Source of the DNA: Burkholderiales bacterium
GTDB lineage: Bacteria; Pseudomonadota; Gammaproteobacteria; Burkholderiales; Burkholderiaceae_C
Direction of reading: 5' to 3'
DNA: 64,000 bases
NCBI GenBank assembly: GCA_016213205.1
Contig: JACRAZ010000098.1
Span: 17,587-81,586 of the forward strand
Shown: positions 34,307 to 41,443 of the stretch, in pieces
Layout of the letters: every line of letters begins with the position of its first letter
How positions within the stretch are numbered: the stretch's first letter is position 1
The notes under the pieces: model-generated
Seen by the model: only the letters and a program-made list of their open reading frames with translations
Database searches by the model: none
What the model was told of the DNA's origin: nothing
Position numbers and translations under genes: made by a program

Positions 34307-36049
34307 ATGAGCCAGAGCACCCCGTGGGAACCTGTCGACCAGGACTTGCAGGATCGACTTGAACACGCGCTGATGGCCGGGCGCATCAGCCGCCGCGGCT
34401 TCATTCGCGCGGCCGCCGCCGCAGGACTTGCGGGCAGCAGCCTGCACGTTCTGGCCGATGAGCTGGATGCGATCCGGGCCAACCAGGCCGAGCGCGCCAG
34501 GAAGCTGCAGCCGGCCTACGACTACATCGTGGTGGGCACCGGCAGCGCCGGCTCGGCGCTGGTCGGCCGCCTGGCGGCAGCGCGCCCCAACGCCAGCATC
34601 CTGGTGCTCGAGGCGGGCGACTGGGACACCGCGCCCTCGGTGATGGACCCCAGCGTCTGGTTCACGAACCTCGGCACAGAACGGGACTGGAAGGACGTGG
34701 CACTGCCCTCCAGCGGCACCAACGACCGGGCGATTCCGGAGCACATGGGCAAGGTCGTCGGCGGCGGCAGCAGCATCAACGCGACGATCTGGGCGCGCCC
34801 GTTCAAGGGCGACCTGGAGCACTGGGCGGCCGAGAGCGGCGATGCCGCCTGGGGCTACGAGCACGGCCTGTCGATCTACCGCCGCGTGGAGAACTGGCAG
34901 GGCAAGCCCGATGCGCGCTACCGAGGACAGGGGGGCCCGGTGTGGTGCCAGCCGGCGGCCAACCCGCACCCCTTGGCCCCGGCCATGCTGGCGGCCTGCC
35001 GCAGCCTGAACCTGCCCGTGCTCGACGACCAGAACGGCGCCCGCGAGGAGGGCAGCGGCGGCTTCGCGCTGATGAATCAGATCATCCGCGAGGGGCGGCG
35101 CCAGAGCATTGCGCGCTCGTACCTCTACCCGGTGCTGTCGCGCAAGAACGTGACGCTGCTGGTCAACACCCATGTCGACCGTCTCACGTTCGCCGGCCAC
35201 CGCGCCACGGGAGTCGAGATCGGCGGCGCTTCGGGGCCTCGCCGCATCCAGGCCCGAAGCGAGGTCATCCTCTGCGCGGGCGGGATCAACACGCCCAAGC
35301 TGCTGATGCTCAGCGGCATCGGCGATGAAGCGCAACTGCGCGCGCACGGCATCAAGACGCTGGTGCACGCGCCGCAGGTCGGCCGCAACTTCCAGGACCA
35401 CCTGCTGCACGGCGGCTGCATCTGGGAGCCCAAGGAACACATCCCGCACCGCAACAGCGCGGCCAACGCTGCGGGATTCGTCAAGAGCCAGGCGACGCTC
35501 GCTTCGCCCGATATCAACCTGGTGCAGATCGAGCTGCCCTACGCCAGCGACGTGGTGGGCAAGCGCTATGCGCCGCCCAACACCAGCTGGGCGCTTTGCG
35601 CGGGCCTGGTGGCCCCCAAGAGCCGCGGCGAGGTGCGCCTGAAGTCCGCCAATCCGGCCGATCGGCCGATCGTCGATGCGCGATTCCTGAGCCACCCGGA
35701 CGACGTCAAGGCGCTGGCCTACGGCATCGAACTGGCGCGCGAGATCGGCAACTCGGCCGCGATGGGCGACTTCGTCAAGCGGGAGGTGGCGCCGGGCCTG
35801 AAGCTCGCCGGGCAGGACATGGAGAACTTCGTGCGCGACGGTGCCACGACCTATTTCCACCAGGCCGGCACTTGCCGCATGGGCAAGGACAACGAAGCCG
35901 TGGTCGACGCCCGGCTGCGTGTCAACGGCGTCAAGAACCTGCGCATCGCCGACAGCTCGATCATGCCGCGCATCGCGTCGGTCGCCACGATGGCCAGTTG
36001 CGTGCTGATCGGCGAGCGCATGGCCGAGCTCCTCACGCAGCGCACCTGA
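34307..36049 (+). CDS. GMC family alcohol oxidoreductase
   Basis: A 580-residue flavoprotein. The ATG at 34307 has GGAGACACCG upstream and is preferred to the ATG at 34295, which overlaps that site. An N-terminal 'SRRGFIRAAAAAGLAGSS' resembles a twin-arginine signal, though it lies about 27 residues in. FAD-binding 'YIVVGTGSAGSALVGRL' and 'ILVLEAG', GMC signature 'GGGSSINATIWARP', and C-terminal 'YFHQAGTCRMG' with the active-site His and 'LRIADSSIMP' are present. GMC enzymes oxidise alcohols to aldehydes; the next gene encodes a salicylaldehyde-type dehydrogenase, so the substrate may be salicyl or another benzylic alcohol (inference). Confidence 0.9.
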   Translation: MSQSTPWEPVDQDLQDRLEHALMAGRISRRGFIRAAAAAGLAGSSLHVLADELDAIRANQAERARKLQPAYDYIVVGTGSAGSALVGRLAAARPNASILVLEAGDWDTAPSVMDPSVWFTNLGTERDWKDVALPSSGTNDRAIPEHMGKVVGGGSSINATIWARPFKGDLEHWAAESGDAAWGYEHGLSIYRRVENWQGKPDARYRGQGGPVWCQPAANPHPLAPAMLAACRSLNLPVLDDQNGAREEGSGGFALMNQIIREGRRQSIARSYLYPVLSRKNVTLLVNTHVDRLTFAGHRATGVEIGGASGPRRIQARSEVILCAGGINTPKLLMLSGIGDEAQLRAHGIKTLVHAPQVGRNFQDHLLHGGCIWEPKEHIPHRNSAANAAGFVKSQATLASPDINLVQIELPYASDVVGKRYAPPNTSWALCAGLVAPKSRGEVRLKSANPADRPIVDARFLSHPDDVKALAYGIELAREIGNSAAMGDFVKREVAPGLKLAGQDMENFVRDGATTYFHQAGTCRMGKDNEAVVDARLRVNGVKNLRIADSSIMPRIASVATMASCVLIGERMAELLTQRT

Positions 36050-36094
36050 TCCTCGGACGCAGAACCGCGTTCCTTCACTTTCGAAAGGCATGCC

Positions 36095-37546
36095 ATGGAA
36101 ACCCAACTCCTGATCGACAACGAAGCCCGTCCGGCCCAGGCCGGCGCCACCTTCGAGCGGCGTCACCCCGTCAGCAATGCCGTCGTCACCCGCGCCGCAG
36201 CCGGCAGCGTGGCCGATGCCGTCGCGGCTGTCGACTCCGCCAGCACGGCCTTCAAGACCTGGCGGCATTCGGCGCCCTCCGAGCGGCGCCGCATCCTGCT
36301 GAAGGCGGCAGACGCGCTGGAGGCGCGCACCCCGGCCTTCGTCGAGGCCATGGCGGCCGAAGTAGGCGCCTCCGGGCTGTGGGCTGGATTCAACGTGTAC
36401 CTGGCCGCCAACCTGTTCCGCGAGGCCGCATCGCTGGCCACGCAGATCCAGGGCGAAACGATTCCGACGGACAAGCCGGGGACGCTGTCGATGACCGTGC
36501 GGCAACCCGTCGGGGTGATCCTCAGCATCGTGCCCTGGAATGGCCCCGTGGTGCTGGCGGCCCGCGCGATTGCGTACCCGATCGTGTGCGGCAACACTGT
36601 CGTCTTCCGTGCTTCGGAGGCCAGCCCGCGCACCCACATGCTCGTCGCTGAAGCCCTGGTGGAGGCGGGCCTGCCACCGGGTGTGCTGAACATGGTGACA
36701 AATGCGCCGCAGGACGCACCCGAGGTGATCGACGCGTTGATCGCCCACAAGGCTGTGCGCCGCATCAACTTCACCGGTTCCACGCGGGTGGGCCGCATCA
36801 TTGCGCAGAAGGCGGCCACGCAACTCAAGCGTTGCCTGCTCGAGCTGGGCGGCAAGTCGCCCCTCGTCGTGCTCGACGATGCCAATGTCGACGAAGCCGT
36901 CAAGGCCGCGGTGTTCGGCTCGTTCCTGTACCAGGGCCAGATCTGCATGTCGACCGAGCGCATCGTCGTCGATGACGCGATCGCCGACGAGTTCGTCGCC
37001 AAGTTCGCGGCGCGGGCCAGGGAACTGCCCGCGGGCGATCCGACCAAGAATGCCGCCTGCGTCATCGGTCCGATGGTGGCGCGGGAATCCGGTGCACGGC
37101 TGAATGCGCTCATCGACGACGCGCTGGCCAAGGGCGCCACGCTGGCGGCCGGTGGCCGCGCCGACGGCGCGGTGATGCCGGCGACGATCGTCGACCATGT
37201 GAAGCCCGGCATGAAGATCTACGACGAGGAGACCTTCGGTCCGATCACGACCGTCGTGCGGGTGAAGGGCGCCGACGAAGCCGTCTCGGTGGCCAACGAC
37301 ACGGCCTATGGCTTGTCATCCGGCGTCTTCGGCCGTGATGTCACGCGGGCCCTGTCGGTCGCTCTGCAGATCGATTGCGGCTCGGTGCACGTCAACGGCT
37401 CCACCGTGCAGAACGAGGCCCAGGCCCCCTATGGCGGCATGAAGGACAGCGGCTACGGCCGCTTCGACGGTCGCGCGGTGATCGACGAGTTCAGCGAGCT
37501 GAAGTGGATCACCCTGGAGCCCGCGGTCCAGCAGTACCCGGTCTGA
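36095..37546 (+). CDS. nahF: Salicylaldehyde dehydrogenase-like aldehyde dehydrogenase
   Basis: A 483-residue NAD-dependent aldehyde dehydrogenase, the same length as NahF. Motifs: 'SIVPWNGPVVLAARAIAYP', 'NFTGSTRVGRIIAQKA', catalytic Glu in 'LLELGGKSPLVVLDDA', catalytic Cys in 'FQ/YQGQICMSTER', 'DEETFGPITTVVRVKG', 'GYGRFDGRAVIDEF' and final 'EPAVQQYPV'. The pattern closely follows NahF as I recall it ('QIQGETIPTDK', 'HLKRCLLELGGKSPL'). It would produce salicylate from salicylaldehyde, feeding the operon at 22-31 kb. Its 3' end overlaps the convergent gene by 38 bp. Confidence 0.9.
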   Translation: METQLLIDNEARPAQAGATFERRHPVSNAVVTRAAAGSVADAVAAVDSASTAFKTWRHSAPSERRRILLKAADALEARTPAFVEAMAAEVGASGLWAGFNVYLAANLFREAASLATQIQGETIPTDKPGTLSMTVRQPVGVILSIVPWNGPVVLAARAIAYPIVCGNTVVFRASEASPRTHMLVAEALVEAGLPPGVLNMVTNAPQDAPEVIDALIAHKAVRRINFTGSTRVGRIIAQKAATQLKRCLLELGGKSPLVVLDDANVDEAVKAAVFGSFLYQGQICMSTERIVVDDAIADEFVAKFAARARELPAGDPTKNAACVIGPMVARESGARLNALIDDALAKGATLAAGGRADGAVMPATIVDHVKPGMKIYDEETFGPITTVVRVKGADEAVSVANDTAYGLSSGVFGRDVTRALSVALQIDCGSVHVNGSTVQNEAQAPYGGMKDSGYGRFDGRAVIDEFSELKWITLEPAVQQYPV

Positions 37547-38003
37547 CCGCGCGGCCATGACGAGTGGATGAGGCCGGCCCCACCTGGATCGATTCGAAGC
37601 CCAGGTGGTGCATACATTCACGGGTGATCAGCAGGGCGGCGGCCACTTCGCGCCGTGCGACCACGGCGGCGCCCGGGTCGGGCCGACCCAGGGCAATCGA
37701 TGCGAGCTGCTGAAACAGGGCTTCGATGGCGTCACGGCTCATCACCGCGCCTTCGACGTCGAGGCCCGGCAACTGGCGCAGCGTCGGCTCGATGGTCGCC
37801 AGGCGGGCACCATGAGCGCGCTGCAGCTTGACGGCCATCAGCGCGTCTTCGATCACGTCGATCGCGTGCTCGAGTTCTGCGCCGGTCGGCGGGTCGTGGC
37901 GGAAGCAAGTGTTCGCGAGCGCTGCGGGGCTCGGCGCCACGGTGAGCGCCTCGCCGGCGCCGCTCTCCAGTCGGGTCGCCGTCGCGCTGAATCGCAGCTG
38001 CAT
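37509..38003 (-). CDS. Hypothetical protein downstream of a broken esterase gene
   Basis: A 164-residue protein of unknown family. The start at 38003 lies 12 bp after the esterase-remnant stop; the ribosome site is weak. Recognisable composition: beta-rich N-terminus ('MQLRFSATATRLESGAGEAL'), then helices with 'HAIDVIEDALMAVKLQRAH' and 'ARREVAAALLITRECMHHLG'. The last 25 residues are low-complexity and lie over the end of the dehydrogenase gene, suggesting the original stop was lost and the protein extended. No function can be given. Confidence 0.55.
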   Translation of the reverse strand: MQLRFSATATRLESGAGEALTVAPSPAALANTCFRHDPPTGAELEHAIDVIEDALMAVKLQRAHGARLATIEPTLRQLPGLDVEGAVMSRDAIEALFQQLASIALGRPDPGAAVVARREVAAALLITRECMHHLGFESIQVGPASSTRHGRAVRPGTAGPRAPG

Positions 38004-38014
38004 GGGGACCGGCG

Positions 38015-38550
38015 TCACGTCTTGCACTTCGACGACACGGCATCGTCCAGGCGTTGTGCAACGCGCTGCAGCACCCTCGCGTCGATGCCGTGGCCCAGGC
38101 CGGCGAACTCGTCGATCGTGACCGTGGCGCCCAAGGTTCGCAGGCTCGAGGCCGCATCGATCGCCAGCGCGATCGGCATCACCGGGTCCTGGTCGCCGTT
38201 CATCAAGTGCACCACCGTGTCTGGCGGCGCACGGCGTGGCGACAGGGCAAAGCGCCCGGCGATCGCGACGACGCGGCCGGCCAGCGCCTGGCCTTGCTGC
38301 GTCGACTCCAGCGCCATGATCGAGCCTTGCGAGAAACCGATCAGCGTCGTCGACGCGGCATCCGCCCCGGCCTCGCGCTGCCAATGGGCCAGCGGCGCCT
38401 GCACGCTGACCGCGGCCGCCGCTGCGCGAGAAGGCGGCCCAAGGGCTCCAGGTCCTGTGCGTTCGCACCCACCCCGTGAAACAGCAGCAGCAGTTCCTGC
38501 GGTCCCGAACCCGTTCGCGCGGGCCGCTGGAAGATCAGTGCACCTTGCAT
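38015..38550 (-). pseudogene. ypfH: YpfH-like esterase (alpha/beta hydrolase), frameshifted
   Basis: The N-terminal part from 38550 reads 'QELLLLFHGVGANAQDLEPL', then runs out of frame to a stop at 38341. In another frame the C-terminal part continues with 'AHWQREAGADA', nucleophile 'LIGFSQGSIMALES', 'NGDQDPVM' and catalytic His in 'GLGHGIDARVL', to a stop at 38015. The segment between them (about 35 residues in YpfH-type esterases) is missing, so the gene has both a deletion and a frameshift near 38415-38430. Probably inactive. Confidence 0.75.
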
Positions 38551-38595
38551 GAGTCGTGTTCCTTGTCGCGGCGTGGTGGGCGCTCGTTCGGAGGT

Positions 38596-39156
38596 CTATT
38601 TGCTGCCCAGGCCGAGCTGGTTCATGAAGTCCTGGTTGTCCCAGAACAGCCACTCGTGGTCCATCGTGCCATCTTTCCAGTGGGCGATGGTGGCCATGCC
38701 GATCGCAAAGCGCTTGCCGGTGGGCGGAACCGCCTTGCCGTCGGGCAGCGGCATTGGCCTCGTGAAGGTGCCGGTCATCACGCCGGTGACCGATGTCCAG
38801 GCACCCGAGCCGAAACGGATCGGGTGGGTCTTGATCGTGATGTCCGGAGCGAAGACGAACATCGCCTTCAGGTCCTCGATGTGCCGGTCGATGCCGCGGG
38901 TTTCGTGGCCATCGGGCCAGGTGACGACGATGTCCTTGGCGTGGCTCTCGTGAAGCCGATCCCACTGCTGGTTGCTGAAGACATCGAAGTCCAGCGTGTC
39001 AAAGGTCTTCAGGTGGCGTTCGACCTTCGGTGTCTGGCGTTCGGATTTCGGCGGCGGGGTGGTCGGGCTTTCGGCGGGCGTTTGCGCCTGGGCGGCCATC
39101 GAAGCCCAGGAGAGCGTCGCGACGAGCGTGGCGGCAACGGTGATGCGGATGCGCAT
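38596..39156 (-). CDS. Secreted SnoaL-like (NTF2-fold) protein
   Basis: A 186-residue protein with a signal peptide ('ATLVATLSWASMAAQAQ') and ribosome site AAGGACACCCC. After a Pro/Lys-rich spacer, 'FDVFSNQQWDRLHESHAKDI' and 'HIEDLKAMFVFAPDI' are typical of the SnoaL-like polyketide cyclase family, which includes environmental 'ester cyclases'. It ends with 'EWLFWDNQDFMNQLGL', another family hallmark. Periplasmic location is inferred; the substrate is unknown. Confidence 0.85.
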   Translation of the reverse strand: MRIRITVAATLVATLSWASMAAQAQTPAESPTTPPPKSERQTPKVERHLKTFDTLDFDVFSNQQWDRLHESHAKDIVVTWPDGHETRGIDRHIEDLKAMFVFAPDITIKTHPIRFGSGAWTSVTGVMTGTFTRPMPLPDGKAVPPTGKRFAIGMATIAHWKDGTMDHEWLFWDNQDFMNQLGLGSK

Positions 39157-39188
39157 GGGGGTGTCCTTGGAGGTGATCGTCGAGGAAC

Positions 39189-39821
39189 TCAGGCCTTGCG
39201 GATCCAGGTCGGTGCGATGGCGGTGCCGAGACCGGCGCCGTAGCCGAGGTAGATGTTCAAGCCGGCCAGGGGCTCGAGGTAGCGCGCGTTCTTCAGGCCA
39301 CCCGCATCGACGACCGAGAAGCCCATGCTCTTGGCAAGCGTGGTGGCCACCTGCTTGGCGCGCGCGCTGTCACTGGCAACGAACACGGTGGCCTGTTGCC
39401 CGTTGCCGAAGTCGGCACCTTCGGCCAGCACCTGCGCGAACAGCGTGTTGAAGCCCTTGACGACCTCGGCACCCGGCACGGCCTGGGCGATCTCTTCAGC
39501 CGCCGAGGTGCTGTGGCCCAGCGTCAGGCCCATGTAGTCGGGCGTCAGCGGGTTGGTGACGTCGATGACCACCTTGCCTTGAAGATGGCCTGCGGCCTTG
39601 AGCGCGCCCACGGCGTCGGCGTAGCCAGTTGCCAGCACGACGGCGTCGGCATCGGCGGCCGAGTTCGCCACATCGACGGCCCTGGCGCCTGGATTCGCGG
39701 CCGCCACCTGCGCGGCCTTGCTGCCTGTGCGCGCCACCACGCTGACCTGGTGACCCGCGCGGGTGAGTTGCCTGACGAACGCCGAACCCATGTTGCCGGC
39801 GCCGATGACGGTGACTTTCAT
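39189..39821 (-). CDS. NADP-binding oxidoreductase, F420-reductase-like (NPD fold)
   Basis: A 210-residue Rossmann protein. The start at 39821 has AGGAGTCACAGC. 'VTVIGAGNMGSAFVRQLTRAGH' is the dinucleotide-binding motif, with 'VVARTGS' suggesting NADP preference. 'VVIDVTNPLTPDYMG', 'AEVVKGFNTLFAQVL' and 'GLKNARYLEPLAGLNIYLGY' are characteristic of the NADPH-dependent F420 reductase-like family in bacteria that lack F420. It is divergent from a LysR gene, which probably controls it. Confidence 0.9.
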   Translation of the reverse strand: MKVTVIGAGNMGSAFVRQLTRAGHQVSVVARTGSKAAQVAAANPGARAVDVANSAADADAVVLATGYADAVGALKAAGHLQGKVVIDVTNPLTPDYMGLTLGHSTSAAEEIAQAVPGAEVVKGFNTLFAQVLAEGADFGNGQQATVFVASDSARAKQVATTLAKSMGFSVVDAGGLKNARYLEPLAGLNIYLGYGAGLGTAIAPTWIRKA

Positions 39822-39883
39822 GCTGTGACTCCTGTGGTGGATGCAGCACCTCGGCTGCGATGTCCTCACTCTAGGTGTTCTAC

Positions 39884-39913
39884 TTATCAAGATAAATACG
39901 TCATCAGTTGATG
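39884..39913. promoter_or_regulatory. Divergent operator/promoter between oxidoreductase and LysR genes
   Basis: An AT-rich stretch in otherwise GC-rich sequence with two inverted repeats: TTATC-AA-GATAA (39884-39895) and CATCA-GT-TGATG (39902-39913). They suit LysR binding and promoter -10/-35 elements in both directions. Confidence 0.55.
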
Positions 39914-39943
39914 ATGTGTCCTTGAAATTGAGACAATCAACCA

Positions 39944-40843
39944 ATGGACAAGTTCGCCGCACTTCAGGCTTTCGTGGCCGTGGTCGACGCGGGCAGCTTC
40001 GTCAAAGGCGCCGAAGCCATCGGGCAGTCGAAGGCCGGTGTTTCCCGCTATGTCGGCGAGCTGGAGGCCCAGCTGGGTGTGCGCCTGCTGCATCGCACGA
40101 CGCGCAGGCTCTCGCTGACCGAGGAGGGCCAGGTGTTCCACCTGCGCTGCAAGGAACTGCTTGATCAGCTCACCGAGGCCGAGGCCGAGATCACGGCCCA
40201 TTCGGGCAGCGCCGTCGGCCAGCTGAAGATCAATGCGCCCGTGACCTTCGGGCAGCTTCATCTGGCACCACTGTGGCCCGGCTTCCTGGCGCGCCATCCG
40301 CAGGTGGCGCTCGAGGTGACCCTGGCCGATCGCTTCGTGGACCTCGTGGAGGAAGGCTACGACCTGGCGGTGCGGATCGCCAGGCTGCCGAGCTCGTCGC
40401 TGATCAGCCGCCGGCTCGCGTCGACGAGGCTGCTGCTGTGCGCATCACCCCGCTACCTGCGCGAGCGCGGCACGCCGGCGCACCCTTGCGACCTGGCTGC
40501 ACACGATGTGGTGTCGTACAGCCTGTTGTCGATGGGTGAGCACTGGGAGTTCGAAGGGCCCGACGGGCCGGTGGTCGCCCACGTCAATGCGCGGCTGCGC
40601 ACCAACAGTGGCGAGACCTGTTGCGCGGCGGCCGTCCGGCACCAGGGCATCGTGCTGCAGCCCTCGTTCCTGGTGGCGCCATGGCTGCAGTCGGGCGAAC
40701 TCGTGGAGGTGTTGCCGCAGTTCCGCTCGATCGAACTCGGGATCTACGCTGTCTACCCGTCACGCCGTCACGTCACGGCCAAGGTGCGGCTGATGATCGA
40801 CTTCCTGGTGGCCGCGTTCCAGTCCCGGGACTGGCCGCGCTAG
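39944..40843 (+). CDS. LysR-type transcriptional regulator
   Basis: A 299-residue LysR protein of the large group with 'MDKFAALQAFVAVVDAGSF' at the start, HTH 'AEAIGQSKAGVSRYVGELEA', and 'LLHRTTRRLSLTEEG'. The effector domain has 'LKINAPVTFGQLHLAPLWPG', 'YDLAVRIARLPSSSL', 'NSGE' and 'GIVLQPSFLVAPWL'. Transcribed away from the NADP-binding oxidoreductase gene, 122 bp apart, so it is its probable regulator. Confidence 0.93.
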   Translation: MDKFAALQAFVAVVDAGSFVKGAEAIGQSKAGVSRYVGELEAQLGVRLLHRTTRRLSLTEEGQVFHLRCKELLDQLTEAEAEITAHSGSAVGQLKINAPVTFGQLHLAPLWPGFLARHPQVALEVTLADRFVDLVEEGYDLAVRIARLPSSSLISRRLASTRLLLCASPRYLRERGTPAHPCDLAAHDVVSYSLLSMGEHWEFEGPDGPVVAHVNARLRTNSGETCCAAAVRHQGIVLQPSFLVAPWLQSGELVEVLPQFRSIELGIYAVYPSRRHVTAKVRLMIDFLVAAFQSRDWPR

Positions 40844-40900
40844 TCCGCTGCGTGGGGGTCGAGTCGAGACGTCAGGAGTCAAGGCCCGGCCGCCCAACGG

Positions 40901-41245
40901 CTAGATGAATCCGAACTTGCGCCGCACTTCGACTGCCGCATGGCGGATGTGCAGCGCGAGCCCCAACGCCGCCATGTGATGGCTGTTGCGCCCGAGAATG
41001 GTCTGGGCCAGCGGGAGAAGCACCTCTTCCTCCAACCGCGCATGGGCCAGGTACTCGGTGGCCAGTGTTGCCGTTGCCGTTGCGTCCAGCAACGGGTCAT
41101 TGTTCCCGCTCTCTATGGCCGATAGCGCAGGAGCCAATTCCGCGTACAGCTGTCGGCGCCGCCAGTGCGTCAACGCCGCGGGCGATCGGGGGTGGGACGA
41201 ACGAGCATTCGCGCTGATCCTCGTCAGACCACCGCCTCCTTCCAT
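40901..41245 (-). CDS. Hemerythrin-like protein, probably N-terminally truncated
   Basis: An open frame of about 114 residues from an ATG at 41245 (another ATG at 41317 is possible). The C-terminal half ('LATEYLAHARLEEEVLLPLA', then 'SHHMAALGLALHIRHAA') resembles the last two helices of hemerythrin HHE proteins, with HxxxE ligand spacing. The N-terminal helices with the first His ligands are not recognisable; the start region ('SSHPRSPAALTHWRRRQLY') has random composition. It ends close to the possible transposon end near 41351, so it may be a remnant. Weakly supported. Confidence 0.4.
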   Translation of the reverse strand: MEGGGGLTRISANARSSHPRSPAALTHWRRRQLYAELAPALSAIESGNNDPLLDATATATLATEYLAHARLEEEVLLPLAQTILGRNSHHMAALGLALHIRHAAVEVRRKFGFI

Positions 41246-41350
41246 ATTGCGAAATTTCGCCGATGAACTACGTGTCTGCCCGACGGGCTCGCCCCCGCGG
41301 CCGGTAGGTCCTCGCACGGGAGCCTTCCTCGAACAGGCCCTGCCGCGGTG

Positions 41351-41423
41351 TGTTTATGACTTCATTGGCGTGTTTACGACTCTAATTTCCTGTTTACGAC
41401 CACTTCTTTTGGTCGGAACAAAA
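41351..41423 (-). mobile_element. Possible Tn7-like transposon end downstream of glmS
   Basis: On the plus strand TGTTTAYGAC occurs three times exactly 20 bp apart (41351, 41371, 41391). On the minus strand, reading away from glmS, a TGT starts 23 bp after the glmS stop codon (at 41420), and the three repeats (GTCRTAAACA) follow. Tn7 inserts about 25 bp after glmS, its ends begin TGT and carry about 20-bp spaced TnsB sites. The match is in position and architecture only. No tns gene is in the window, so it would be a solo end. Confidence 0.4.
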
Positions 41424-41428
41424 GTGGC
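41400..41428 (-). terminator. Imperfect hairpin after glmS
   Basis: CCACTTCTTTTG and CAAAAGTGG face each other across a seven-base loop, with a bulge, 15-45 bp after the glmS stop. It could end glmS transcription, but there is no long T run. It overlaps the possible Tn7-like end. Confidence 0.35.
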
Positions 41429-41443
41429 CGCTCCGATAACACG

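Noticed and set aside
41400..41428. Hairpin after glmS as a strong intrinsic terminator
   Set aside because: The stem is bulged and there is no T tract, so it was listed only as a weak candidate.
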